DNA of 64,000 bases from Nitrospirillum viridazoti CBAmc (GTDB lineage Bacteria > Pseudomonadota > Alphaproteobacteria > Azospirillales > Azospirillaceae), in the NCBI RefSeq assembly GCF_000730165.1, contig NZ_CP022110.1:999501-1063500 (forward strand), read 5' to 3'. Below, piece after piece: positions 9,302-17,982 of this stretch (its first letter is position 1; each line of letters begins with the position of its first letter). The notes below the pieces were generated by a model, which was given only the letters and a program-made list of their open reading frames with translations, made no database searches and was not told where the DNA came from. Position numbers and translations under genes: made by a program.

Positions 9302-9769
9302 GTGCGACTAACTAGAGCTTTTGGCATTATTCTCATGCTGGTTGCGTTTCTCGCGGGACCCGCGATTTCGCAGGCAGCTTCGGGGTTTGATCCTATCGAA
9401 GTCAGGCTTGTCGCACAGGAGCCTAGAGGCGGCCCCACAGCCGTTGTCGCGGGAGACGATCGAAAGCTTGAAGTCGAACCAGAGACGCTACTAGGGCCTT
9501 CTGACTTCGTGAGCGTGAGCCAAGTCGAATGGGTCGAAGGGAAGCCAGGTTTCAATGTCGTGCTCACGCCGGCCGGCGCGGAGAAGTATGAGCGGATTTC
9601 TACCGAAAACGTAGGGAGAACGCTGGCGATCATCGTAGACGGTAAGATACTCATGACCCCGAAAATACTCGATCCGGTGCGGGCACAGGGGTTCCTTTTG
9701 ACCCTGAACACCGAACCAGAGGCCCAGGCGCTTGCTGCAAAAGTCAGGCAAGTTGTTGCCCCGAACTAG
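9302..9769 (+). CDS. Exported protein with a SecD P1-like domain
   Basis: A 155-residue protein starting with GTG and a signal peptide (LTRAFGIILMLVAFLAGPAIS, then QA-A), so probably periplasmic. Residues 70-150 (FNVVLTPAGAEKYERISTENVGRTLAIIVDGKILMTPKIL...) look like the periplasmic head region of SecD/SecDF, with the EN.G..LAI..DG hallmark. Full SecD has six membrane segments, and none follow here. Function unknown: a stand-alone head domain might interact with the Sec apparatus or be a resistance-associated lipoprotein-like factor. It lies alone between decayed DNA and an AlpA-type gene. Confidence 0.6.
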   Translation: MRLTRAFGIILMLVAFLAGPAISQAASGFDPIEVRLVAQEPRGGPTAVVAGDDRKLEVEPETLLGPSDFVSVSQVEWVEGKPGFNVVLTPAGAEKYERISTENVGRTLAIIVDGKILMTPKILDPVRAQGFLLTLNTEPEAQALAAKVRQVVAPN

Positions 9770-9842
9770 GGCGACAGCGCGAGGCTAGGCAGCGTTCAAG
9801 CAGTGCAGCCGACATGACCGAAGGCTTCCGCGCTGGCGCCTT

Positions 9843-10226
9843 TCAATGCCCCTGTAGCAATATCCTGACCGGCCGTGCGCGCCGTCGACGAACATCCGGC
9901 GCCGGTGCCCTGCGCACGACATCTGCATCCGATGCGCGACGCCGTTCGTCGAGCCAGGTCTCAACCTCGGTCAAATCCCACACCACGCAGCGCGGCGTCA
10001 GGAAGAAGCGCTTCGGGAACTCGCCGCGCTGTTCCATCTCGTAGATCGTCGTGTCAGCGAGTGGCACGATCTTGCGAAGCTCGGGGCGACGGATCACGCG
10101 CTTGAATATGGCTGCGGGCGGCTGAAACCGCTTGGAGCCGCTCTCGGCAGGCTCGCTGGCGGGTGGCTGCACGATGTCTGAGGCCAAGGCCGGATCTTCT
10201 TGAGAAATCGTCTGTTCGCGTTTCAT
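9843..10226 (-). CDS. AlpA-family helix-turn-helix regulator
   Basis: A 127-residue DNA-binding protein. Residues about 48-95 (RPELRKIVPLADTTIYEMEQRGEFPKRF...VVWDLTEVETWLDER) are the AlpA/MerR-like winged helix found in phage and ICE regulators that activate integrase or act as excisionases. The frame is open far upstream, but the ATG at 10226 gives a normal-length protein. The C-terminus is rich in Arg. It reads toward int. It could regulate int or aid excision; a second small HTH gene (21730) is the better excisionase candidate by context. Confidence 0.75.
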   Translation of the reverse strand: MKREQTISQEDPALASDIVQPPASEPAESGSKRFQPPAAIFKRVIRRPELRKIVPLADTTIYEMEQRGEFPKRFFLTPRCVVWDLTEVETWLDERRRASDADVVRRAPAPDVRRRRARPVRILLQGH

Positions 10227-10586
10227 CTCGATCGCCTTCGATCGCAGTGGAATGACTGCGACCAAGGTGATGCATGTCGCTCGTTCATTGAAGGCATCGA
10301 GCGTCGACGTGCGGGAAACGGCGGCCATCGCGCGGGAATCGGAAGGCAATCGCGAGCGACACTTCACCCCGCATTCCCCAAAGCTCGGCGCGTCCTTTCC
10401 TGAGCGCAATGTGCCTGTGGCCTTCGATCTTCCCCTCTCAACGAGCTCCGGTAACGCTGGCCGCCGCCGCGGCGCGCTCAAGCCCGGCCCGCACCAGACC
10501 GTGTAGGGCCTGACCACGCCGCTCGATTGCGCCGGCCGAACGCCTCCTCGCCCTCGATCGGAGGGTGACATCGAATGGAGGCCAAC

Positions 10587-10940
10587 ATGGCCGCAGCGCT
10601 CATCACCGACGAACTCTACGCCCGGCTTCTCGCCAATGGTGCTCGCAGCGCCGCCGGCGAGGACATCGATCCACGTCCCGTCGTCAAGCTTTTCACACCG
10701 GATGCCGGCGCCACCTGGCTTCTCACCGAAGCCGATCCCGAAGATCCTGACCGCCTGTTCGGTCTTTGCGATCTCGGCCTTGGCGAACCCGAACTCGGTT
10801 ATGTCAGCCTTGCCGAAATACGCTCTGTGCGCGGACGGCTCCGGCTTCCGGTCGAACGCGACCTCCACTTCAAGGCCGAGCATCCGCTGAGCTGGTATGC
10901 CGGACGCGCCCGCCAATCCGGCAGGATCGTTATCGATTGA
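10587..10940 (+). CDS. DUF2958 domain-containing protein
   Basis: A 117-residue protein matching the DUF2958 pattern: ALITDELYARLLANG near the start, PVVKLFTPDAGATWLLTE, then DRLFGLCDLGLGEPELGYVSLAEI and HFKAEHPLSWYA. The family is common on plasmids and ICEs next to ParB/ArdC-type genes, and its function is unknown. An in-frame ATG at 10575 also exists, but the GGAGG at 10576-10580 is well placed for the ATG at 10587, where family members normally begin. Confidence 0.85.
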   Translation: MAAALITDELYARLLANGARSAAGEDIDPRPVVKLFTPDAGATWLLTEADPEDPDRLFGLCDLGLGEPELGYVSLAEIRSVRGRLRLPVERDLHFKAEHPLSWYAGRARQSGRIVID

Positions 10941-11241
10941 CGATCGCGATTGTGTCCCGTCTTCCGGCGGGGCACATGGCTACAGCCGTACGCACCGGAA
11001 ATGCGTGGCCGTTCCAAGCGCAAAACCGCCGGAAGCAACGGCTCGATCACAGCCAGCGCCCCGTCTGTCATGTCGCTTGAATACCCCAGCCCTTTACGCC
11101 GATACTGTTCTCAGGTGATTTCAGCGCATATCATCTGGCTTCGCAGCCAAGCGCCAGTCACAACGGACTGAAACCACTCAACCCTTTTCGGGCCAAGCGT
11201 CTAGGACCTGACATCTGCGCCAAGGCAAGGGAGCCTTCGGA
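10941..11241. other. Intergenic stretch, nothing recognised
   Basis: About 300 bp between DUF2958 and the hydrolase gene. I see no coding homology, no strong hairpin and no clear promoter here. Confidence 0.5.
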
Positions 11242-11934
11242 ATGACGACTTTCGTGCTGGTCCACGGCGCATGGCATGGTGGATGGTGCTGGCAGCGCGT
11301 TGTGCCTTTGCTCGAAGGTGCAGGACATGCAGCTTCGTCGCCGACGCTGACCGGGCTCGCCGAGCGGGCGCCGCAGCTCTCGCGCGACATCACGCTCGAA
11401 ACGCATGTCGCCGATATCGTGGATCATGTGCAGCGCCTCGCACGCCCCAACATCACTCTCGTTGGGCACTCTTACGGCGGCTTTCCTGCAACAGTCGCCG
11501 CAGACCGCCTCGGCGATCTCGTGTCCCATCTTGTGCTGCTCGATGCCTTCCTGCCGGAAGACGGCGAAATCCTGCTCGACCATGCGTCGCACCTTACCGA
11601 GTCCTATCGCGCTTCCTCCGTGGCCGATCCTGACTGGCACATTCCGCCATTGCCGTCGGCTATTTTCGGGGTCGGAAAAGAAGACCAGCCGTGGGTCGAT
11701 AGCCTTCTGACTCCGCAGCCTGTCGGCAGCTATTTTCAGCCCGCTGGCTTGCGCGGCACGCTTGCGGTGGCGCGCAAGACCTATATCCGCTGTTCGCAGG
11801 GCAACGGCGAGCTTCTCGGGAAGTCGGTAGCACGCGCGCGAGAAGGTCAAGGCTGGCGCTATATCGAGATTGACGCAGGCCACGACGCGATGATCACACA
11901 TGCACGCTTGCTGGCTGACGCGCTGATGTCGTAA
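11242..11934 (+). CDS. Alpha/beta hydrolase (esterase/hydroxynitrile lyase-like)
   Basis: A 230-residue cytosolic alpha/beta hydrolase of the compact SABP2/EstC-like group. It has the oxyanion-hole motif LVHGAWHGGWCW at residues 6-17, the nucleophile elbow GHSYGG with Ser77, and GHDAM with His214 as the catalytic histidine. The acid is likely in the strand near LVLLDAF. The size and the HGAWHGGWCW signature favour a small ester or lactone substrate. It is an isolated cargo gene between DUF2958 and the repeated leader of parB. Confidence 0.85.
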   Translation: MTTFVLVHGAWHGGWCWQRVVPLLEGAGHAASSPTLTGLAERAPQLSRDITLETHVADIVDHVQRLARPNITLVGHSYGGFPATVAADRLGDLVSHLVLLDAFLPEDGEILLDHASHLTESYRASSVADPDWHIPPLPSAIFGVGKEDQPWVDSLLTPQPVGSYFQPAGLRGTLAVARKTYIRCSQGNGELLGKSVARAREGQGWRYIEIDAGHDAMITHARLLADALMS

Positions 11935-12031
11935 CGGTCCCCGAGGAACAAACGAACGCCGCCTATACTGCCCGGATTGGCCCGTCCATAAGCAACACAC
12001 ACGCCAACCGGCGCTCAGAACAGCGACTTTG

Positions 12032-12220
12032 CTTGGGGGCGCTGCCCCCTGGCGCGGCGCAAGGGATCGCTGATGCTCAGCCGAGATGGTCTCCCCAGCC
12101 TTCCTCCATTTCATTTCGTGCAGGCCGGGTGATCCCCCTCCATCCCGGCCGCCCTTGCACCTTGCACCCCCCGGTCTCGGCGACGGCCAGGGTTGCAGCG
12201 CAGCGCTGCGCTCCAACCCA
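12032..12220 (+). repeat. Leader repeat copy A, upstream of parB
   Basis: 189 bp that recur at 19434-19622 without an indel, at about 88% identity by hand count. The last 54 bp (12167-12220) are identical in both copies. Each copy ends 19 nt before a start codon. It contains a GGGGGC/GCCCCC hairpin (12035-12049) and a 28-bp near-perfect palindrome (12191-12218, core AGCGCAGCGCTGCGCT). It probably forms a shared 5' leader. Confidence 0.75.
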
Positions 12221-12238
12221 AGCCAAAGGATCAAGACC

Positions 12239-14254
12239 ATGACCGACACCATCGAAACGAACGCCACGGCTTCCGAAGCCGCCGCCGAGAACGGGGCGGA
12301 GCTATTCGTGCCGTTGAACAAGTTGAAGAAGTCGCCCCGCAACGCCCGCAAGACCCCGCACAGCGAAGCCCATATCGAGGCGCTGGCGGCGAGCATCGCC
12401 GCCAAGGGAATGTTGCAAAATCTGGTGGTGGAGCCGGAGACGAACGCGGGCGGCGAACCGACCGGCTTCTATTTCGTCACCATCGGCGAAGGCCGCAGGC
12501 TGGCGCAGATGCTGCGGGTAAAGCGCAAGCAGATCAAGAAGACGGAAGCCATCCGCTGCGTTCTGGATATCGAGAACGATGCGACAGAGATCAGCCTCGA
12601 CGAAAACGTCACCCGCGAGGCCATGCATCCCGCCGACCAGTTCGAACGCTTCCGCGAGCTGGCTGAAAATCGCGGGTGGGGTGCGGAGGAAATCGCCGCC
12701 CGGTTTGGCGTGACCGCCCATGTCGTCAGGCAGCGGCTTCGCCTTGGTGCCGTCAGCCCGAAGCTGATGCAGGCCTATCGGGACGGCGGCTTGTCGCTGG
12801 ACCAGTTGATGGCCTTCGCCATCACCGAGGACCATGACCGGCAGGAGCAGGTCTACGAGAACCTGTCGTGGAACCGCGACCCATCCACCATCCGGCGCGA
12901 CCTGACCAGAATGAATGTCGCGGCGACCGACCGGCGGGCGATCTTCGTCGGTGCGGACGCCTACGCCGAAGCGGGCGGCACCATCATCCGCGACCTCTTC
13001 ACCGAGGACCGGGGCGGCTATTTCGAGGACGCCACGCTGCTAGATCGGCTCGTCATCGACAAGTTGGAAGGCCTCGCGGCGCGAGTACAGGCAGCCGAGG
13101 GATGGAAGTGGGCTTCCGTTCACATCGACTTCCCCCACGCGCACGGGATGCGCCGCAGCTATCCGCATCCGGTGGAGCTGTCGGAGGAAGACGCTGCAGC
13201 CTATGGCGCGGCGCAGCAGGACTACGACCGCCTGTCGTCGGAATACGAGGGTTACGAAGAACTGCCGGATGAGGCGGATCGGCGGTTCGGCGAGCTTGAA
13301 GCGGAGATCGAGCGGATCGACGCCAAGCGCCACGCCTATGACACCGACGACATCGCGCGCGGTGGTGTGTTCGTCATTCTGAACCACGACGGTACGGCCC
13401 GTATCGAACGCGGCTTCATTCGCGCCGAAGACGAGGCCCCGAAATCGGCGGACGTGGAGGGGGCGACCATCACGGAAGATGGCGAAATCGTCGGGGACGA
13501 GGGAAACGGCGAGGATGCCGAACCACAGCCGGACGACGAGGAGGCCGAGGATGCGGGGAAGCCGCTATCGGACCTTCTCATCCGCGACCTGACCGCCCAT
13601 CGCACCCTGGGTCTGCGCCTCGCCCTTGGCGAGCAGCCGGATATGGCGCTTGTCGCCGTGGTTCATGCGCTGGCGTCACAGACCTTCTATCGCGGCGGGG
13701 AAGCCTCCTGCCTCGAAATCCGGTTGATCAGCGCCACGCTCGCCTCCCACGCGGACAGGATCGAAGACACGCCTGCGGCGAAGGCGCTGGCGGATCGTCA
13801 TGCGGGATGGGCGTCGGACATGCCGCGCGATGTGGCGGACCTGTGGACCTTCGTCGCCGGTCTGGACCATGCAAGCGTCATGGCCTTGCTTGCCCATTGC
13901 GCCGCGCTGACCGTCAACGCGGTCAGGATACCGTGGGAGCAGAAGCCCAATACCCGCGCGACGATGGAGACGCTAGCGAGCGCGGTGGCGCTGGACATGG
14001 CGGCGCACTGGACCCCGACCGTGCGGAGCTATCTCGGGCGTGTCACCAAGGCGCACATACTCGCCGCCGTGCGGGAGGGTGTCGGTGATGAAGCCGCCGA
14101 GCGGATCGCGGGCTTGAAGAAGACGGAAATGGCGCAGGTAGCCGAACAGCTTCTCGCCGAAACCGGCTGGCTGCCGTCCGTGTTGCGCACCGCAAGGCCT
14201 CTGTCGCGAGACACGGAGTCGGAGGCGGAAGCCATCGCGCAAGCTGCCGAGTGA
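12239..14254 (+). CDS. ParB/RepB/Spo0J-family partition-like protein
   Basis: A 671-residue large ParB-like protein of the kind found in trb-type ICEs. Residues about 20-130 form the ParB N-terminal (ParB/Srx) domain, with FVPLNKLKKSPRNARKT and TIGEGRRLAQM. Residues 140-190 carry the HTH (WGAEEIAARFGVTAHVVRQRLRLG). Residues 230-420 are a conserved accessory region, followed by an acidic linker (about 400-445) and a C-terminal helical domain. The ATG at 12239 follows AAGGA; the frame runs open upstream through the repeated leader, but that part is not protein-like. It could act in element maintenance or gene control; no ParA is adjacent (one lies at 23067). Confidence 0.87.
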   Translation: MTDTIETNATASEAAAENGAELFVPLNKLKKSPRNARKTPHSEAHIEALAASIAAKGMLQNLVVEPETNAGGEPTGFYFVTIGEGRRLAQMLRVKRKQIKKTEAIRCVLDIENDATEISLDENVTREAMHPADQFERFRELAENRGWGAEEIAARFGVTAHVVRQRLRLGAVSPKLMQAYRDGGLSLDQLMAFAITEDHDRQEQVYENLSWNRDPSTIRRDLTRMNVAATDRRAIFVGADAYAEAGGTIIRDLFTEDRGGYFEDATLLDRLVIDKLEGLAARVQAAEGWKWASVHIDFPHAHGMRRSYPHPVELSEEDAAAYGAAQQDYDRLSSEYEGYEELPDEADRRFGELEAEIERIDAKRHAYDTDDIARGGVFVILNHDGTARIERGFIRAEDEAPKSADVEGATITEDGEIVGDEGNGEDAEPQPDDEEAEDAGKPLSDLLIRDLTAHRTLGLRLALGEQPDMALVAVVHALASQTFYRGGEASCLEIRLISATLASHADRIEDTPAAKALADRHAGWASDMPRDVADLWTFVAGLDHASVMALLAHCAALTVNAVRIPWEQKPNTRATMETLASAVALDMAAHWTPTVRSYLGRVTKAHILAAVREGVGDEAAERIAGLKKTEMAQVAEQLLAETGWLPSVLRTARPLSRDTESEAEAIAQAAE

Positions 14255-14261
14255 GGACAAG

Positions 14262-14285
14262 CCGGGATCGCGCGAGCGGTCCCGG
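14262..14285 (+). terminator. Terminator-like hairpin after parB
   Basis: CCGGGATCGC (14262-14271) and GCGGTCCCGG (14276-14285) form a 10-bp stem with one T.G pair around a GCGA tetraloop, 8 nt after the parB stop. It is followed by TCTTCCTGCC, a weak pyrimidine tract. Confidence 0.55.
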
Positions 14286-14510
14286 TCTTCCTGCCTTTCG
14301 CCACCGAAAGTACGCGGTTGTGCGGGGGAGATCCCGTGTGACCGGCCTGTAGATCAGAGATCAGAAGCGGGAACGTCATGCCAACCGGTAAACCGATGCT
14401 TGACGCAATACCGGCTTGCTGACTAGATAACAGTCGCTCTGGCGGAGCTGAACGGTGCAAACCGGAAAACTACTTGCCCCGAAAGCGAGACGGGCTCTCG
14501 CGGGGGAAGT

Positions 14511-15140
14511 ATGATGCTCAGCCGCCAATCCCACCTCGATTTCTTCGCCTCCTACGACTCTCCGATCGTGAACATAACGGCCGACTGCCGTTGCCATGAT
14601 TTCGTGGCATCTGCCAAAACGCAGAGAGTGCCACCCTTCGCAGTACTCCTGCACGCCTTGGCCACCACGAGCATGCTGGTCGAACCCTTTCGGCGCCGGC
14701 TGATGGGGGGGCGCCTGACACGTGTCGAACACTTGAATGTGTCCTACACCGTGATCGGAGCGGACAACAACGTGAACTTCTCGACTTTCCAATTCCATGA
14801 ACCATTTGCGCAATTTCTGGCGTGCTACCTCGCGGATCGCGAAGAGGCACGGCAAGCCACTTACCTGCGGCGTGCATCGATGGAGAATCGCGACTACCTG
14901 TTCGTAACATGCCTGCCGTGGCTCGCGTTCACGGCGATCCAGCATCCCATCGCGCGCTTCGGAGACTGCTCCATTCCCAATATCGCGGTGGGGCGATTCA
15001 AGCGCGAAGGAGAAGATGTATCGTTTCCAATCGCGATACAGGCCCATCATGGTCTCGTGGATGGCCTCCATATTTCAGAATTCATCACGACTTTGGCTGG
15101 CGTCCTCAATGTGGCGGCGGCGGAGATTTGCGATGCCTGA
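14511..15140 (+). CDS. Chloramphenicol acetyltransferase-like protein
   Basis: A 209-residue CAT-family (type A) trimeric acetyltransferase candidate. The hallmark HHGLVDG lies at 179-185, with His180 or His179 as the catalytic base. Upstream segments PIARFGDCSIPNIAVGRF and YDSPIVNITADCRCHDFV match the CAT framework. The classic SFT strand is replaced by WLAFTAI, so activity on chloramphenicol is not certain; other CAT-fold enzymes use different acceptors. GGGGAAG precedes the ATG. Its end overlaps the next gene by 8 bp, indicating translational coupling with the methyltransferase. Confidence 0.75.
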   Translation: MMLSRQSHLDFFASYDSPIVNITADCRCHDFVASAKTQRVPPFAVLLHALATTSMLVEPFRRRLMGGRLTRVEHLNVSYTVIGADNNVNFSTFQFHEPFAQFLACYLADREEARQATYLRRASMENRDYLFVTCLPWLAFTAIQHPIARFGDCSIPNIAVGRFKREGEDVSFPIAIQAHHGLVDGLHISEFITTLAGVLNVAAAEICDA

Positions 15141-15819
15141 AACCACAGTCTTCTTGCCGCTCGTGGACGCCTATGATCGCTGGTCGGCATTCTATGACCG
15201 ATACGACAACCCGATGGTGTTCGGCGCCCGGCAGATCGTACGAGGAATTGCCGAACGCGTCGCCGGACAAGCGGTAGTCGAGTTCGGTTGCGGGACGGGA
15301 CGCAATCTCCAGCTTCTGAAGCAGTCGGGAGCCAGGAGCGTGGCCGGCTGCGACCTCTCGGCCGGAATGCTGGCGCGAGCGCGCGAGCACGACCCTGCGC
15401 TGGTGCTTTTCCATCAGGATATGGCGCAACCGTTGCCGCTTGCGGACGGGGCGGCCGATCTCGTGCTGTTCTCGCTGGCGCTCGAACACGTCGCGGTCCT
15501 GACGCCGCCGCTGCGCGAAGCGAAGCGGCTTTTGTCCAACGATGGCAAGATCGTGCTGATCGAAATTCATCCCTTCTTGACGCTGTCAAATGTCGCGGCG
15601 CATTTTCGTGATGAGGGAACGGTTGTCACGATGCCGACCTTTCCTCACGGTTTTTCCGATTATTTGAATGCCGCGGACGAAAGCGGGCTACACATTGCGG
15701 AGTGTAGGGAGTGGCGGCCGCGTGACTTCGATGGTCCAGTTCCCGAAAAAGTGTTTAAGCGTGGCCCCGACGTTCCCCTCATCGTCGAATTCGTGCTCCG
15801 GTCTCCGAGCCGTGCCTAG
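15133..15819 (+). CDS. Class I SAM-dependent methyltransferase
   Basis: A 228-residue small-molecule-type methyltransferase (Methyltransf_11/25 fold). SAM motif I is VVEFGCGTGRNLQLL (residues about 48-62), followed by AGCDLSAGMLARARE and a motif near DLVLFSLALEHV. The ATG at 15133 lies inside the end of the CAT-like gene, so the two form an operon with 8 bp overlap. The acceptor is unknown. The pairing with an acetyltransferase suggests modification of a shared compound, but that is inference. Confidence 0.82.
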   Translation: MPETTVFLPLVDAYDRWSAFYDRYDNPMVFGARQIVRGIAERVAGQAVVEFGCGTGRNLQLLKQSGARSVAGCDLSAGMLARAREHDPALVLFHQDMAQPLPLADGAADLVLFSLALEHVAVLTPPLREAKRLLSNDGKIVLIEIHPFLTLSNVAAHFRDEGTVVTMPTFPHGFSDYLNAADESGLHIAECREWRPRDFDGPVPEKVFKRGPDVPLIVEFVLRSPSRA

Positions 15820-15883
15820 AAGGCAACTTCTCACACGTAGCAAATGGATCGGTCGAGTTTTCGATGCGGTGGTGATTCATACA

Positions 15884-16432
15884 TCAGACCTGCGCTATAT
15901 CTTCCCCGAGAGAGGTCAAGACGAAGTCCGCCCGCGCTAACGTCGAAATCTTCGGTAATGTGACTATTTCATATCCTAAGGCGGCAGACGCCGCCGTCAG
16001 GTGATGATATTCCGCCACCGCCGCGTCGAATCCGTGCTTGCGATCCGCGTCAGTCGCGTAGATTTCCGGCCATGGCGGCGCCAAGAACATCCGGGGATGA
16101 TAGCGATGCGCTGTACAGACCCGGCGCAAGACAGGTTCTCCGGTCAAAACCTCCAGCGCGGACGCCGCATCGACAAGGCCGCGATCGAAAAACACCCAAC
16201 CGTCATGTTCCGCGGCAGCCGCACGATCCGCCAGCGCCATCTCGATCGCGCGGTGTAGAAAGGCCGCAAGATCGACCCAAGGCAGAGCCAATCCGCCACG
16301 TGCGGTCTCTTCGGCTATGATGCGTCGGCCGGGCTCCTCAACAACCGCATGACCTCGCGCTTTCAGTTCGGCGAGTAGGGTAGATTTTCCACCGCCCGAA
16401 CAGCCGGAAATCACGACAAGTCCATGCCTCAA
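15884..16432 (-). CDS. P-loop AAA_28-type ATPase
   Basis: A 182-residue ATP-binding protein starting RHGLVVISGCSGGGKSTLL, with the Walker A motif at residues 10-18 (Lys16). It continues with EEPGRRIIAEE and WVFFDRGLVDAASALE, typical of the AAA_28 family, which is related to nucleotide or sugar kinases. The end near YEIVTLPKISTLARADFVL is family-like. It is probably a small-molecule kinase or NTPase. It converges on the methyltransferase gene and has its own promoter region at 16433-16501. Confidence 0.8.
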   Translation of the reverse strand: MRHGLVVISGCSGGGKSTLLAELKARGHAVVEEPGRRIIAEETARGGLALPWVDLAAFLHRAIEMALADRAAAAEHDGWVFFDRGLVDAASALEVLTGEPVLRRVCTAHRYHPRMFLAPPWPEIYATDADRKHGFDAAVAEYHHLTAASAALGYEIVTLPKISTLARADFVLTSLGEDIAQV

Positions 16433-16501
16433 AATGCTTTTCCCTTTCTTCAGTAAACAGTCGCCTGCTGTAATGGAGGTCGCTAGCGCTGAAGCTACCC
16501 C

Positions 16502-17053
16502 CTATGAATGCAATTCGCCTTGCTCGCTCGTTTTCCTGACCGAGGAGAGAATCCGACGACGCAAAAGGCCGCTGACAGGACGGATCAGAAGCCAGTAAGG
16601 CGTGAACTTCAGACGGGTCGCATGGTTCGGGCAATAGACACGTGTTTCTGTGACAAGCCGCGTTTGTCCCTCCCGGTCGCGATTGACCGTGAACGCGAGC
16701 ACAAGCTTGGCAACATTGTCTACATCGATAGCCAGAAAGGCCGCGCCATCCGAGACCGAAACAAGCCCGTAGTTCGGCTTCCAGAATTGTCCAACCAGCC
16801 CATAGACGATCGAGGTTTCGTCCCGCCCCAGCAGCGTGAAATCGTCGATGCCGAATGGCGCCCGCCGATGGTCCGGCTTACCGAACAGCCGCATCGGCAG
16901 TTCACGAAGTCCAATCATGGCGCGGAAAAGCGGGTCGGTCTCCGGTCGATAGGCAGCGACCGCATCGAGTATGCGATCGGGAGGTGCGGTAATGGCGCAA
17001 GCATGCCGCTCGCTGAATTGGTGCCTTGGCAGGAAGTGTTCGATCAAGGTCAA
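16502..17053 (-). CDS. Conserved hypothetical protein (SRPBCC/DUF2867-like)
   Basis: A protein of about 183 residues with HFLPRHQFSERHACAITAPPDRILDAV at its start, a middle LIGLREL..RLFGKPDHR segment, GQFWKPN, and AKLVLAFTVNRDREGQTRLVTETRVYCPN late on. The pattern of strands and the late T.T.TRV block resemble SRPBCC or DUF2867-like ligand-binding proteins. The frame is open to an ATG at 17149, but the first 32 residues there are low-complexity. The TTG at 17053 follows AAGGA and marks where plausible sequence begins. Function unknown. It is transcribed in the same direction as the ATPase gene, 69 bp upstream of it. Confidence 0.55.
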   Translation of the reverse strand: MTLIEHFLPRHQFSERHACAITAPPDRILDAVAAYRPETDPLFRAMIGLRELPMRLFGKPDHRRAPFGIDDFTLLGRDETSIVYGLVGQFWKPNYGLVSVSDGAAFLAIDVDNVAKLVLAFTVNRDREGQTRLVTETRVYCPNHATRLKFTPYWLLIRPVSGLLRRRILSSVRKTSEQGELHS

Positions 17054-17149
17054 TTCTCGGTCCTTACTCTCGGCGTCGGCGTGAATTCGCCCATGTTGCT
17101 CCTGGCGACAGTCATTTTCCAGCCGCGCGCGAGACCTCGATCTACGCAC

Positions 17150-17624
17150 CGCTGGGCTACATGGCGGTCCCGCTCGTTCCGGTTTTCCTCGGAACGACTC
17201 CGCAAACCGCCGGCTCGTTGTCCGCGAAGGGCGGCGCTTCAGTCGCTTTTCTCCAAGGGTCGATAGAGGCTGATCGTTTGGAAATGGGGTCAGCTATGCC
17301 AGTGGCCCTGTCTCTCGATCTCAAAGCTCAAAGGCGGCCGGACTGCATCCTCGCATCTCCATCGTTCTGTCGAACCGCACCCACGGCGTCCTCGAATGGA
17401 TTGGGTCTGACCGAAGAGCGGCTTCGCCTCGATCATCTTCCTGCAACGTCCGTCGCCAGCTTTTTTCCGCTGCGCGTGACCGCGCTTTGCATCGCGAAGC
17501 AAAAAAGCCGTCTCCGGCCGCCTTCCACTGCGTTTCAGCCCTCCGGGTGCGGGCTGATCGTCCCCGGTCGCACGACCACCATCGAGGTCGCGATAGGCGC
17601 GGCCCGAGCAACGGAGACACGACA
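17150..17624. other. Long leader of DUF736, no gene seen
   Basis: 475 bp without convincing coding sequence. Its right end (about 17470-17624) is the leader of the DUF736 gene. It includes AAAAAAGCCG-type tracts and a final GGAGACACGACA before the ATG. I see no strong hairpin or known RNA motif. Confidence 0.45.
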
Positions 17625-17939
17625 ATGGCGACCATCGGCACCTTCACCAAGACCGCGAACGGCGACATCACCGGCACGGTCAAGACCCTGACCCTCAACG
17701 TCAAGGCCAAGTTCGTCCCCACCGAGGGCGACAGCGAGCGCGGCCCGGACTATCGAATCGTCGCCGGCACCACCGAGTTCGGCGCGGCGTGGAAGAAGAC
17801 CGCCCGCGAGACCGGCCGCGACTATCTCTCGGTCAAGCTGGACGATCCGAGCTTCCCGGCTCCGATCTACGCCAGCCTGGTCGAGGATGAGGGCGGCGAA
17901 GCCCACAATCTCATCTGGTCCCGCCGCAGCGGCGACTGA
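17625..17939 (+). CDS. DUF736 family protein (copy 1)
   Basis: A 104-residue DUF736 protein: [21 protein letters not shown] at the start, GPDYRI in the middle, and a terminal LIWSRR. DUF736 proteins are small, common on alphaproteobacterial plasmids and ICEs, and of unknown biochemical role. A second, diverged DUF736 gene lies at 25074 within the traF region. This copy stands alone with a long leader and is followed at once by an intrinsic terminator (17957-17982), so it appears to be a monocistronic, well-expressed unit. Confidence 0.9.
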   Translation: MATIGTFTKTANGDITGTVKTLTLNVKAKFVPTEGDSERGPDYRIVAGTTEFGAAWKKTARETGRDYLSVKLDDPSFPAPIYASLVEDEGGEAHNLIWSRRSGD

Positions 17940-17956
17940 AGCCGGCCACGTCGAGA

Positions 17957-17982
17957 ATGCCCTGCTCACCCGAGCAGGGCAT
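17957..17982 (+). terminator. Rho-independent terminator after DUF736
   Basis: ATGCCCTGCTC and GAGCAGGGCAT form a perfect 11-bp stem around ACCC, followed by CTTTCTGTTT. The end of the convergent oxidoreductase gene lies inside this hairpin, so it may serve both strands. Confidence 0.8.

Noticed and set aside
12033..12242. A small plus-strand peptide (MGALPP...) shared by both leader repeats, as a possible leader peptide
   Set aside because: Between the two copies many changes are non-synonymous, so the conservation is at the DNA/RNA level and not in the peptide.
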